DNA of 64,000 nt from Lentzea pudingi (GTDB lineage: Bacteria; Actinomycetota; Actinomycetes; Mycobacteriales; Pseudonocardiaceae): the NCBI RefSeq assembly GCF_014646255.1, contig NZ_BMNC01000001.1:999722-1063721 (forward strand), given 5' to 3'. Shown in pieces: positions 51,936-60,719 of the stretch (positions within the stretch are counted from its first letter, which is position 1; each line of letters starts with the position of its first letter). A program made the position numbers and the translations under genes. The notes under the pieces are model-generated. The model was given only the letters and a program-made list of their open reading frames with translations. It ran no database searches and was not told where the DNA came from.

Positions 51936-52446
51936 GACGTTGCTGGGACTCGCGGGGACCGTGGCGCTGCTGCTCGGCCTGACCGCTCCGGCTCTCGCCT
52001 TCGAGCCGGTGAACGTCGTGCACACCGAGAAGGTGCAGGCCGGGCCGTACGACCTGACCATCGGCTTCAGCACGTGGCCGGTGAAGGCCATGCAGTCGCT
52101 GGACTTCACCTTCGCGCCCGAGGACGGCATCACGGGCAAGACGGGCACGCTGACGATGTTCTACAACGGCGCGGAGGACGACGACGGCCCGCTCGCCCGC
52201 CACCCCCGCAAGCGGGAGGTCTGGGGCCTCGACATCCACGCAATGCCCGCGCCCGGCACGTGGACCATGCGGTTCGACATCAACGGACCGGCGGGCGCGG
52301 GGACCGGGGAGCTGAAAAATCTCCAGGTGATGGAGCAGCCGGGGCCGCCGATGGGGTTGTCCTGGGCGATCAGCACGATCCCGCTGTTCGGCCTGATCGC
52401 GTTGATCGTGATCGCCTGGCGGCGGACGCGCGCCACGGTCGACTAG
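51928..52446 (+). CDS. exported, membrane-anchored small beta-domain protein
   Basis: A 172-aa protein; ATG start overlapping the previous stop by 8 bases. Signal peptide about 1-22 (APALA), an Ig/FixH-like beta domain (PYDLTIGFSTWPVKAMQSLD, GTWTMRFDINGP) and a C-terminal TM helix (AISTIPLFGLIALIVIAW) with a basic cytosolic end. Last gene of the group beginning at 48938. Unknown function. Confidence 0.7.
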   Translation: MRRTLLGLAGTVALLLGLTAPALAFEPVNVVHTEKVQAGPYDLTIGFSTWPVKAMQSLDFTFAPEDGITGKTGTLTMFYNGAEDDDGPLARHPRKREVWGLDIHAMPAPGTWTMRFDINGPAGAGTGELKNLQVMEQPGPPMGLSWAISTIPLFGLIALIVIAWRRTRATVD

Positions 52447-52461
52447 CAGACCGGATCTGGG

Positions 52462-52489
52462 CTTCACCCGGCCACCTGACCGGGTGAAG
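52462..52489 (+). terminator. hairpin ending the exported-protein group
   Basis: CTTCACCCGG (52462-52471) and CCGGGTGAAG (52480-52489) form a perfect 10-bp stem with an 8-base loop, 16 bp after the preceding stop. Confidence 0.7.
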
Positions 52490-52549
52490 TTCGGTCCGAA
52501 AGGCTGGACGAGCTGGATTTTCGGTCGCGAGGTCCGATAACCCTGCGCC

Positions 52550-53515
52550 GTGCGTTTGCCTCACGCGGTTTGGATCGGCGGGCTCTTGGTGCCCGCGTTG
52601 CTCGCCGCCACCGGCGTGTTCGTCTACGGCGGTGGCATCGAACGGGCGTTGGACTCCGACGTCCGAACAGCGCTGGGCAAGGCCGGGTACCACGGTGTTG
52701 TCGCGGTGCAGGGCCGTTCGGTGGTGGTCAGCGAGGTCGCGCCGCGCTCGGTCGACGCGGTGCGCGCCGTGGTGTCCGACGTGTCCGGCGTCGGCAGCAC
52801 CGATGTGCGCGCGGCCGAACCCGAGCAACTGCTCGTGGCGGTGCGCGGCGGTGAGATCCTGGTGTCCGGCGCGGTCGCCGACGACGCGGAACGCCGTGCG
52901 CTGCTCGAAGCCGTGCGGTCCGACGGCCACCGCGTCACGGCCGCGCTCCGGCTCGGCGGCCTGCTGCCGATCCCGCCGGTCGTGATCGGCCGCGTGCTCG
53001 ACGCCGCGTTGTCCGCCAAGGTGTCCGACGTGACCACAACCGTCCACAACGGACAGGTCGTGGTCGCCGCCCGCGTGCCCGACGAAGCACGCGCGACCGC
53101 GGTCCGCGACGCCGTCAAGGAAGCGGCGAACGGCCTGCAGGTCACCGACCGCATCGAGATCGGCCCGTCCGCGGCGGTCGGCGACCTGAACGTCGAGGCG
53201 CTGCACGACTCGATCTCCCGCCTGGTCAACGGCAACGGCGCGATCCGGTTCGTGCAGGGCACCACGGCGTACGAAGGCCACGGCCCGGTGCTGATCCAGC
53301 GCGTCGGCCGCATGCTGCTCGTCGCACCGCGCGCCTCGATCACGCTGGTGGCGCACGGCACGGACCAGGCGATGGCGACGACGCGCGGTGAGATGGTCCG
53401 CGACGTCCTCGTCGGCCAGGGCGTGTCGCCCGCGTTGATCGCCATCGAGACCCGTCCCGCCCCCGGCGGCGAGTACGACCCGGCCACCCGCCAGGTCGAC
53501 GTCGTCGTCCGTTAG
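52550..53515 (+). CDS. ArfA/OmpATb-like envelope protein with OmpA C-terminal domain
   Basis: A 321-aa protein: N-terminal TM helix (about 7-30), two BON-like repeats (about 40-190), then an OmpA-like peptidoglycan-binding domain (IRFVQGTTAYEGHGPVLIQR ... ITLVAHGTDQAMATTRGEMV). This order is that of mycobacterial ArfA (Rv0899), linked to acid/ammonia adaptation. The following gene resembles ArfC, supporting the call. The start GTG has no strong ribosome site. Anchored at the cytoplasmic membrane with the OmpA part outside. Confidence 0.75.
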   Translation: MRLPHAVWIGGLLVPALLAATGVFVYGGGIERALDSDVRTALGKAGYHGVVAVQGRSVVVSEVAPRSVDAVRAVVSDVSGVGSTDVRAAEPEQLLVAVRGGEILVSGAVADDAERRALLEAVRSDGHRVTAALRLGGLLPIPPVVIGRVLDAALSAKVSDVTTTVHNGQVVVAARVPDEARATAVRDAVKEAANGLQVTDRIEIGPSAAVGDLNVEALHDSISRLVNGNGAIRFVQGTTAYEGHGPVLIQRVGRMLLVAPRASITLVAHGTDQAMATTRGEMVRDVLVGQGVSPALIAIETRPAPGGEYDPATRQVDVVVR

Positions 53516-53524
53516 GAGTCCGCT

Positions 53525-53884
53525 GTGCTCTGGTTGTTCTCGCAGATGTTCCTGCTGTGCCTGGTGTCCTTCGGCGTCGGCTCGCTCGTGACGTGGCTGT
53601 CGGTGCGGGGCCGCCTGCAGCCCGAGCGCCCGAAGACGCGCCTCGCCCTGCCCGCGCCCCGCCCGGCGGCGGAGCAGGTGGTGATCGCCGAGCAGCCGGT
53701 CGCGCCCGCCCCGAAGAAGCCGGAACCGTTGCCGGTCAAGGGGAACTCGAAGACGATGGTCTACCACACGCCCGATTCGCCGTACTACCGGCGGATGAAG
53801 GGCGACATGACGTTCCGTTCGGAGGCGGACGCGCTGTCGGCCGGGTACCGGATGTGGACGACCAAGGGCCGCGTCAAGGTCTAA
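53525..53884 (+). CDS. ArfC-like channel accessory protein, sunset domain variant
   Basis: A 119-aa protein; GTG start behind TAGGAGT. N-terminal TM helix (FSQMFLLCLVSFGVGSLVTW), a P/A/K-rich linker, and a C-terminal sunset-type domain (GNSKTMVYHTPDSPYYRRMK, RSEADALSAGYRMW). That domain and its position directly after an ArfA-like gene match the ArfC variant of the arf operon. Function presumably to help the ArfA-type channel. Confidence 0.75.
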   Translation: MLWLFSQMFLLCLVSFGVGSLVTWLSVRGRLQPERPKTRLALPAPRPAAEQVVIAEQPVAPAPKKPEPLPVKGNSKTMVYHTPDSPYYRRMKGDMTFRSEADALSAGYRMWTTKGRVKV

Positions 53885-54104
53885 AACCCTCGGGTCTACG
53901 CGGTCTACCGGGCCGGTGGTGCGGTGCGACCAAGCCGAGCATCGGCTCGTGCGCGGTGAGACGGCCCGGAAGTCCGTCCAGTCCCGTTCGGCGGCCACGC
54001 CGGCTCGGCCAGCGCGCTGCCCGGAGGACGCCAGGTGCTCGGCGTGCTCCGGGGTCTTCACGAACTCGGCACGCAGCTGGCCCAGCACCCGCGCGGCGCA
54101 GGAA
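53885..54104. other. intergenic region with no intact gene
   Basis: Gap of 220 bp between the ArfC-like gene and the 3' end of the hydrolase gene. On the minus strand a short helical fragment (RVLGQLRAEFVKTPEHAEHL) can be read with protein-like composition but no start, stop or homologue recognised; it may be a relic. No hairpin terminator was found. Confidence 0.3.
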
Positions 54105-54959
54105 TCAGCGCTTCAGCAGGTCGCGGATCGCCGCCTCGACGACGTCCGGTGCCTCCTCCGCCATGAAGTGTCCACAGGAGACCGTCCGGTGGTCGAGGTC
54201 GGGAGCCCAGGCCTGCCACAACGCCCGGGCGTCGAACCCGAGCGCCGCGCCCCAGTCCTGCTGCAGCACGGTGACCGGCATCTTCAGCTGAGCGCCCGCC
54301 TGCTTGTCCGCGGTGTCGTGCTCGACGTCGATCGTGGCCGACGCGCGGTAGTCCGCGACGATCGACGTGACGGCCTCGCGGCTCGCCCGCAGGTACTCGG
54401 CCCGCACGTCCTCGGGGAACGGCGTTCGCGCCCAGATGTCGAGGAAGTGGCCGAAGAACGCGTCCGGGGTGGCGCTGATCATCTGCTCGGCGAGCCCCGG
54501 CGGCTGGGCCATCAGGAACAGGTGGAACCCGACGGCGGCGGACGTGCCGCGCATGACGTCCCACATGTCCAGGGTCGGCAGCACGTCGAGCGACGCGAGG
54601 TGCGTGACGTGCTCGGGGTGGTCGAGCCCGGTCCGGAACGCCACGAGCGCGCCCCGGTCGTGCCCGGCCAGGGCGAACGTGTCGTGCCCGAGTGCCCTGG
54701 CCACCTCCACGACGTCGGCGGCCATCGTGCGCTTGGCGTAGGTCGTCCCGGTGTCGGCGGGCTTGTCGCTGTCGCCGTAGCCGCGCAGGTCGGGCATGAT
54801 CACGGTGTGGTCGGCGGCCAGGCCGGCGGCGACGTGCCGCCACATCAGGTGGGTCTGCGGGAAGCCGTGCAGCAACACGACCGGGCTGCCGCTGCCCGTG
54901 ATCGCGACGTTCAGTTCGACGCCGGGGGAGACCTGGACTCGCTGGTGTTCGAAGTTCAT
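54105..54959 (-). CDS. alpha/beta hydrolase, haloacetate dehalogenase/epoxide hydrolase type
   Basis: A 284-aa alpha/beta hydrolase with HGFPQTHLMWRHVA (oxyanion loop), DLRGYGDSDKP, the nucleophile elbow AGHDRGALVA with an Asp instead of Ser, and a catalytic His in VSCGHFMAEE. The Asp nucleophile places it with haloalkane or fluoroacetate dehalogenases and epoxide hydrolases, not esterases. No signal peptide. Start at 54959: no strong ribosome site. It is divergent from the BTAD regulator gene with only 53 bp between, so the regulator may control it. Confidence 0.85.
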   Translation of the reverse strand: MNFEHQRVQVSPGVELNVAITGSGSPVVLLHGFPQTHLMWRHVAAGLAADHTVIMPDLRGYGDSDKPADTGTTYAKRTMAADVVEVARALGHDTFALAGHDRGALVAFRTGLDHPEHVTHLASLDVLPTLDMWDVMRGTSAAVGFHLFLMAQPPGLAEQMISATPDAFFGHFLDIWARTPFPEDVRAEYLRASREAVTSIVADYRASATIDVEHDTADKQAGAQLKMPVTVLQQDWGAALGFDARALWQAWAPDLDHRTVSCGHFMAEEAPDVVEAAIRDLLKR

Positions 54960-55012
54960 GCCGTCACTGTGCCGAGGGCCGATCAGCAACGAATCAGCGT
55001 TAGGGTCAGCGG

Positions 55013-57826
55013 GTGGTGACGTTCGGGGTGCTGGGCCCGCTGACCGCGGGATCCGCCCGCCTCGGCGGCCCGAAGCAACGCGCCGTGCTGGCCCGCCTGC
55101 TGGTCGCCCGCCGCCGGATCGTCCCGGTCCGCACGCTCGTCGACGACCTGTGGGAAGACCCGCCGGACGGCGCCGTCGGCACGGTGCAGACGTTCGTCGG
55201 CGCCCTGCGCAAGGCCCTCGAGCCCGGCCGTCCACCCCGGACCCCCTCGTCGCTGCTCGTCACCGAGGGCACCGGTTACGCGCTGCTGGCCGACGACGTG
55301 GACGCGTGGCGGTTCGAGGACATGCTCGGCGGCGACCTGTCCGTGCTGGACAGTGCGCTCGCCCTGTGGCGAGGTCCCGCCTACGTCGAGTTCGCCGACT
55401 TCCCCTGGGCCAGGGCCGAGATCGACCGGCTGGAGGAACTGCGACTGGTGGCCGTCGAGCGCCGAGCCGAGGCCGCACTCGCCCTCGGCCGAGCTGCGGG
55501 CGTCGCGGCCGACCTGCGGGCTCACCTCGCCGACCACCCGTGGCGTGAGAAGGCCTGGAGCCTGCTCGCGCTGGCGCTGTACCGCGAGGGACGCCAGGCC
55601 GACGCACTGCGGGCCGTCCGAGATGCCCGGCACGCCCTCGTGTCGAACCTCGGCGTCGATCCCGGCGATGAACTCCGCACGCTGGAGTCGGACATCCTGA
55701 CCCAGTCACCACGCCTGCGACCCCCACCCGAGTCGTCACTGGTCGGCCGAGACCTGGAACTGGCGGCGCTGAACGCCGCCGTCCCGGTCGCCGGCCTCGG
55801 CCTCGCGCTGGTGACGGGCGAGGCGGGGGCGGGCAAGACCGCGCTGGCCACGGCGTTCTCCGAGGTGCTGGCGAGCCGCGGCTGGCGGACGGTCTGGGCA
55901 CGCTGCCAGGAGGACGCCCCGGTGGCGTGGCCGTGGCAGCAGGTCGTGGAGGCACTGGGATCGGAGCTCACCGCGCCCGGCCGGTTCGAGCTCCGCCTGT
56001 CGATCGTGTCCACTGTGGAGTCGGCCGCGCCGGTGCTGGTGGTGCTGGACGACCTGCACCAGGCCGACGAAGAGACGCTGGCGGTGCTGACGGCGTTCAC
56101 CGCCCGGCCGTTGTCGGGCCGCGCGCTGATCGTCGCGACCTCACGCTCCGCCGTGCCGTCGGAGGCCTTGGCGCGCGCCGAACCGGCCCGCGTCGAGCTG
56201 GGCGGCCTGGACGAGCAGGCGGTCGCCGCGCTCGTCGGACCGCGCGATGCGCACGCGATCCACGAACGCAGCGGAGGCAACCCGTTCTACGTCAAGGAAC
56301 TGGGTCGGCTGGTCGCGTCCGGCGGCGATCTCGGCTCGGTGCCGGCGGGTGTGCGCGACGTGATCCGGCACCGCCTGGCAGGGCTCCCGGCCGAGGCGCG
56401 GACCGTGCTGCACCAGGCCTCCGTGCTGGGCAGGGACGTCGAGGTGGACCTGCTCGCCGCACTGGCCGGTCACGACGTGCTGGACGCCCTGGACCTGGCG
56501 CTGGAGGCAGGTTTCGTCGCAGAGGTGGCGCCGGGGCACGCACGGTTCACGCACGCGCTGGTCCGCGACACCCTGTACGAGGACGTGTCGCTGACCAGAC
56601 GCGCTCGCTGGCACGCCGCCGTGGCGGAGGCGCTACCCCGCGACGACGTTCGAACGCTCGCGCACCACTACGCCCTGGCGGGCACGAGGAGCGAGGCGGC
56701 GGTGAGCGCGCTGGCCGAAGCAGCGAACCGGACGCGTTCCCCGCGCGAGGCGGTGCGCCTGTGGAAGGCGGCGATCGCGGCGGGCTCCGAACGGCTGGAC
56801 CTGCTGACGGGCCTCGCGAGGGCGCTGGCGGTGAGCGGAGACCTGGAGGCGGCGCGGGAGCGCGGTTCGGCGGCGGTGAAGCTGGCCCGCGGGCCGCAGG
56901 AGACGGCGAAGGCGATCGGATCGTTCGACGTCCCCGGCATCTGGACCACCAACGACGACCCGGCCCACTCCGCCGAACTGGTCGCCGCCGCCGAACGCAC
57001 CCTGCCCGCCTTCCCCGGCCCCACCGCGACCAGAGCCCGCCTGCTGGCCACCATCGCGATGGAGGACCGGGGCACCGGCACCCGCCTGCCGGAAGCAGAG
57101 GAAGCCGAGGCCATCGCGATCGGCCTGCACGATCCCGCACTCCAGGCGTTCGCCCTGAACGCCCGCTTCATGCACACCTTCCACCGCACCGGCCTGGCCC
57201 CCGAACGCGCCGCGATCGGCCGCGAACTCCTGAAGGTCACCACCGACGTCACCTACGAGGTGCTGGGCCACCTGATCCTGGTGCAGGCCAACTCCGCACT
57301 GGCCGAGTTCGGCACGGCCGACGAGCACGCGGCCGCCGCCGACGACCTGGCCAGGCAGCACGACCTGCCGCTGGTCGCCGTCTTCACGGACTGGTACGCG
57401 GCGTTGAAACTCGCGGCCGCCAACAAGAAGACCGAGGCCGACCGCGCGTACCGGGCCGCGGCGGAACGCGTCAAGGGCACCGGCATGTGGGGCATGGAAC
57501 GCGGACTCCTGCCCCTGGCCCTGCTGAGCCTGCACGGACCGTCCACAGTGGACCTGACCGACGACTGGGGCCCGCACCTGGACTGGGTCCGTCCCCTGGC
57601 GCTACCGCACGACGAGGCCCTGAAGGCCGCGCGCGCACTCCCGGACGGCCCGGCGGACCTGCTCACCGAGGTCCGCGCGTGCCTGCTGTCGATGGCCGCC
57701 ACCAGACTGCGGGACGACGAACTCGGGCAGCGGGCGCACGAGTTGTTGTTGCCCGCCAAGGCCGAACTGGTGGCGGGCACCGGGCTGTTCACGTTCGGCC
57801 CGGTGGCGGACTTCCTAGGCCGCTAG
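55013..57826 (+). CDS. BTAD/SARP-type ATPase transcriptional regulator (AfsR-like)
   Basis: A 937-aa regulator: N-terminal OmpR-type winged helix (about 1-90), BTAD bacterial activator domain (about 95-235), AAA/NB-ARC-like ATPase with Walker A GEAGAGKT (from about 265) and Walker B-type LVVLDDLHQAD, then a helical TPR-like C-terminus (about 520-937). Such SARP-ATPase proteins activate secondary metabolism or transport genes. GTG start adjacent to the divergent hydrolase gene. Its last 12 bases overlap the 3' end of the SDR gene. Confidence 0.88.
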   Translation: MVTFGVLGPLTAGSARLGGPKQRAVLARLLVARRRIVPVRTLVDDLWEDPPDGAVGTVQTFVGALRKALEPGRPPRTPSSLLVTEGTGYALLADDVDAWRFEDMLGGDLSVLDSALALWRGPAYVEFADFPWARAEIDRLEELRLVAVERRAEAALALGRAAGVAADLRAHLADHPWREKAWSLLALALYREGRQADALRAVRDARHALVSNLGVDPGDELRTLESDILTQSPRLRPPPESSLVGRDLELAALNAAVPVAGLGLALVTGEAGAGKTALATAFSEVLASRGWRTVWARCQEDAPVAWPWQQVVEALGSELTAPGRFELRLSIVSTVESAAPVLVVLDDLHQADEETLAVLTAFTARPLSGRALIVATSRSAVPSEALARAEPARVELGGLDEQAVAALVGPRDAHAIHERSGGNPFYVKELGRLVASGGDLGSVPAGVRDVIRHRLAGLPAEARTVLHQASVLGRDVEVDLLAALAGHDVLDALDLALEAGFVAEVAPGHARFTHALVRDTLYEDVSLTRRARWHAAVAEALPRDDVRTLAHHYALAGTRSEAAVSALAEAANRTRSPREAVRLWKAAIAAGSERLDLLTGLARALAVSGDLEAARERGSAAVKLARGPQETAKAIGSFDVPGIWTTNDDPAHSAELVAAAERTLPAFPGPTATRARLLATIAMEDRGTGTRLPEAEEAEAIAIGLHDPALQAFALNARFMHTFHRTGLAPERAAIGRELLKVTTDVTYEVLGHLILVQANSALAEFGTADEHAAAADDLARQHDLPLVAVFTDWYAALKLAAANKKTEADRAYRAAAERVKGTGMWGMERGLLPLALLSLHGPSTVDLTDDWGPHLDWVRPLALPHDEALKAARALPDGPADLLTEVRACLLSMAATRLRDDELGQRAHELLLPAKAELVAGTGLFTFGPVADFLGR

Positions 57827-58585
57827 CGCCGGGCCGAGCAGCAGGCCGCCGTCCAGCACGAACTCGGCGCCGGTCGCGAACGCGCCGTCCTCCGAGGCCA
57901 GGTGCAGGACGAGCGCGGTGACCTCCTCGGGCGTGCCGAGGCGGGGCACGGCGAACGGGGCGGGGGAGTAGAGGTCGCCGATGGCGGGCTGTCCGGCGGC
58001 CACCGGTTCGGTGATCAGCGGCGTCGACACCACGCCGGGGTGGATCGAGTTCACGCGGATGCCGTCACGCCCGAGTTCCAGTGCCGCCGTGCGCGTGAGG
58101 CCCCGTAGCGCCCACTTGCTGGCGACGTAGGGCGCGTAGTACGCCTGACCCACGTTGCCCATGGTCGAGGCGATGTTCACGATGGCCCCGCCGCCGGCCT
58201 TCCGCAGCGACGGCGCGGTGTGCTTGATGCCGAGGAACTGCCCGGTCAGGTTCACCGCCAGCGTCCGCTCCCACACGTCCAGCGCCGTGTCCTCGACCAA
58301 CGCCGCCGGGTGCTGGGCGCCCGCGTTGTTGACCAGCACCGACAGCGGCCCGAACCGCTCGGCAGCCGCAGCCACCGCCGCGATCCAGTCGTCCTCCGAC
58401 GTCACGTCGAGCCGCACGGCGAACGCCCGCGATCCCAGTTCCTCGGCGAACGCGCCACCCGCGTCGAAGTTCCGTGCCGCGATCACGACCTGCGCGCCCT
58501 CGGCGTGGAAACCCCGCACGTGGCTCGCGCCCATCCCGCTCGTCGCCCCGGTGACGAGCACCGTGCGGCCGTCGAAGCGTCCCAT
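57815..58585 (-). CDS. SDR-family oxidoreductase (short-chain dehydrogenase)
   Basis: A 256-aa classical SDR: cofactor motif TGATSGMG, NNAG, Ser in NIAST, catalytic YAPYVASK (YxxxK), and C-terminal GAEFVLDGGLLLGP. Start at 58585 behind GGAGGAAGTC. It is divergent from the TetR gene, with two TetR-type operators in between, so its expression is repressed until an inducer, perhaps its substrate, appears. The substrate is unknown; cyclic alcohol/steroid or aromatic alcohol dehydrogenases share this pattern. Confidence 0.88.
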   Translation of the reverse strand: MGRFDGRTVLVTGATSGMGASHVRGFHAEGAQVVIAARNFDAGGAFAEELGSRAFAVRLDVTSEDDWIAAVAAAAERFGPLSVLVNNAGAQHPAALVEDTALDVWERTLAVNLTGQFLGIKHTAPSLRKAGGGAIVNIASTMGNVGQAYYAPYVASKWALRGLTRTAALELGRDGIRVNSIHPGVVSTPLITEPVAAGQPAIGDLYSPAPFAVPRLGTPEEVTALVLHLASEDGAFATGAEFVLDGGLLLGPALAA

Positions 58586-58598
58586 GACTTCCTCCAGT

Positions 58599-58662
58599 GG
58601 TGAGTTGAGTGACTCACCTCGGAACGTACTCACAGCGGCGATGGTGAGTCAAGTGACTCACC
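58599..58662. promoter_or_regulatory. two TetR-type operators between SDR and TetR genes
   Basis: Site 1 GGTGAGTTGAGTGACTCACC (58599-58618) and site 2 GGTGAGTCAAGTGACTCACC (58643-58662); site 2 is a perfect dyad of GGTGAGTCA arms with a 2-bp spacer. The centres are 44 bp apart, four helical turns, and lie between the two start codons, so the regulator probably represses both its own gene and the SDR. Confidence 0.8.
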
Positions 58663-58681
58663 TCATGGCATACTGGGCAGC

Positions 58682-59314
58682 GTGCCGACCTACCACGAGC
58701 GCATGGCGGAGCAGAAGCGAGCGGCGATCGTCGACGCCGCGACCGGGCTGTTCCTCGAGTCCGGCTACGACAAGACCTCACTGGCGCGCATCGCCGACGC
58801 GGCCGGGGTGTCGAAGGCGACGCTGTTCAAGCAGTTCCCGACGAAGGCCGAGCTGTTCGACGCGATCGTCACGGACTACTGGCGCACGGACGAGGGCGCG
58901 CTCACCCCGAAGCCGGGCGATCCGCGCAAGGGCCTGACCGCGCTCGGCAACCGGTACGTGGCGCTGCTGACGCGGCCGGGCATGGTCGCGTTGTTCCGCA
59001 TCGTGATCGCGGAGGCGCCGCGCTTCCCCGAACTCGGGCAGACGCAGTTCAAGCTGGGCAAGCAGCCGTTCTTCGACGCGGTGCGCGACTACCTCGCGGC
59101 CGAGCACGACGTGGGCACGCTGCGGGTCGAGGACCCGGTCCTGACGGCCACGCAGTTCCTGGGCATGATCTCGAACTTCGCGTTCTGGCCCAGGATGCTG
59201 CTGGTGAACTGGGCGCCCACCGAGAAGGCCATGGCCCACTCGGTGGACGAGGCGGTCCAGACGGTGCTGGCCCGCCACGACGTCACAACGGCAACCGCCG
59301 CAGCGCGGGCTTGA
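58682..59314 (+). CDS. TetR-family repressor
   Basis: A 210-aa regulator: N-terminal HTH (ATGLFLESGYDKTSLARIAD, AAGVSKATLFKQFPTKAELF) and an all-helical ligand domain. The GTG start lies 20 bp after the second of two dyad operators shared with the divergent SDR gene. The 3' end overlaps the ligase gene by 32 bp, tail to tail. Confidence 0.92.
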   Translation: MPTYHERMAEQKRAAIVDAATGLFLESGYDKTSLARIADAAGVSKATLFKQFPTKAELFDAIVTDYWRTDEGALTPKPGDPRKGLTALGNRYVALLTRPGMVALFRIVIAEAPRFPELGQTQFKLGKQPFFDAVRDYLAAEHDVGTLRVEDPVLTATQFLGMISNFAFWPRMLLVNWAPTEKAMAHSVDEAVQTVLARHDVTTATAAARA

Positions 59315-60719
59315 GCACCTTCCCGGACCCGGTGCGAGGCAGCTCGTCGACCACCTCGACGTGCACCGGGATCTTGTACTTGGCCAGCCGGGAGCCCAGG
59401 AACTCCCGCAACGCGGCGGCATCCACCACGGCTCCGTCCCGAGCCCGCACGAACGCCCGCCCGACCTCCCCCCACCGCGCGTCCGGCACCCCGACCACAG
59501 CGACCTCGACCACGTCCGGATGTGACGTGATCGCGTTCTCGACCTCGGCGGGATAGACGTTCTCCCCACCGGAGATGTACATGTCCTTCAACCGGTCGAG
59601 CACGTACAGGTGACCGGAGTCGATCCGCCCGACATCCCCGGTCCGGAACCACCCGTCCTCGGTGAACGCCGCCGCGGACGCGACCGGGTCGTTCCAGTAC
59701 CCCGGCGTGACGTTGGGCCCCTGCACCTCGATCTCACCGCCGTCCCCGAGCCGCAGGTCCCCGAAGAACACGCAGGTGCCGGCCGAGCCGGCCCGGTCTA
59801 CGCTGTCGGCGGCCTCCAGGAACGTGGCACCGGGCGCGGTCTCGGTGAGCCCGTAGCCCTGGCAGAACACGAGCCCCCGGTCCTGATAGGTGTGGATCAC
59901 CGAGTCCGGCACCGCCGCCCCGCCGCACAGCAACACCCGCAACGAGGACAGGTCCGCCCCGCTCCACAGCGAGGAAGCGGCCAGGTCGGCGAACATCGTG
60001 GACACCCCGAACATCCACGTCACCCGGTGCTTCTCGATCAACGACACGCACTCGGCGACGTCCCAGCCCGAGGTGATGACGCTGTGCCCGCCCTTGATGA
60101 AGGTGGGCAGCAACGTCTGGGAGAGCGCGGCGACGTGGAACAACGGCGCCGTGACCAGCGCGACGTCGTCCGAGGCGACGTCGACCCCGATCATCAGGTT
60201 GAAGGTGTTCCACAGCAGGTTGGCGTGACTGAGCGTCGCGCCCTTGGGCCTGCCGGTCGTGCCGGACGTGTAGAGGATCAGGGCGATGTCGTCGACACCG
60301 ACCGGTTCGTCCAGGACTTCGGACGAACCGCCGAGAAGCCAGTCCTCGTACACGTCCAGAGATACGGCGCGCGGATGCTCCACGACGTGCGAAGCCGCGT
60401 GTACCAGCACGTGCGCCCCGCAGTCCGCGAGCTGGTAGTTGATCTCCGCCGGGGTGAGGCGGAAGTTCAACGGCACGAAGATCGCACCCAGCTGGTGCGC
60501 GGCGAACATGGTCTCGGCGAACGAGGGGTGGTTCGGGCCGAGGTACGCGACCCGGTCCCCGTGCCGCACGCCGAGCTCTCGCAACTGCCACGCGAGCCGG
60601 GTCGTGCGGAGCGCCACCTCCGCGTACGAGGTGGCGACCCCGTTGTAGGTGAACGCTTCACGCGTCGGCGCCATGCGTGCTCGGCGGTGCGGCCAGCTGC
60701 CCAGTCCCGCGTTCCGCAT
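59283..60719 (-). CDS. acyl-CoA ligase, CouL-like (hydroxycinnamoyl/aryl-CoA ligase)
   Basis: A 478-aa ANL-superfamily ligase: GLGSWPHRRARMAP start as in FadD3/coumaroyl-CoA ligases, AMP-binding LYTSGTTGRPKGATLSH, GYGLTETAPG, WFRTGDVGRID, and the catalytic Lys in PRTGSGKVLKPAL. Start at 60719 with AGGAGACAGGA upstream, chosen although it lies 62 bp inside the MFS gene; the conserved first block supports it. Last gene of the operon; it activates the imported acid to its CoA thioester. Whether p-coumarate or another aryl acid is the substrate is inferred from neighbours. Confidence 0.82.
   Translation of the reverse strand: MRNAGLGSWPHRRARMAPTREAFTYNGVATSYAEVALRTTRLAWQLRELGVRHGDRVAYLGPNHPSFAETMFAAHQLGAIFVPLNFRLTPAEINYQLADCGAHVLVHAASHVVEHPRAVSLDVYEDWLLGGSSEVLDEPVGVDDIALILYTSGTTGRPKGATLSHANLLWNTFNLMIGVDVASDDVALVTAPLFHVAALSQTLLPTFIKGGHSVITSGWDVAECVSLIEKHRVTWMFGVSTMFADLAASSLWSGADLSSLRVLLCGGAAVPDSVIHTYQDRGLVFCQGYGLTETAPGATFLEAADSVDRAGSAGTCVFFGDLRLGDGGEIEVQGPNVTPGYWNDPVASAAAFTEDGWFRTGDVGRIDSGHLYVLDRLKDMYISGGENVYPAEVENAITSHPDVVEVAVVGVPDARWGEVGRAFVRARDGAVVDAAALREFLGSRLAKYKIPVHVEVVDELPRTGSGKVLKPALRRLPL

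Noticed and set aside
48938..52446. Copper-resistance or cytochrome oxidase assembly operon
   Set aside because: Although YtkA/FixH-like domains are suggestive, no CopZ, P-type ATPase, CopD or oxidase gene is present, so the label would be guesswork.
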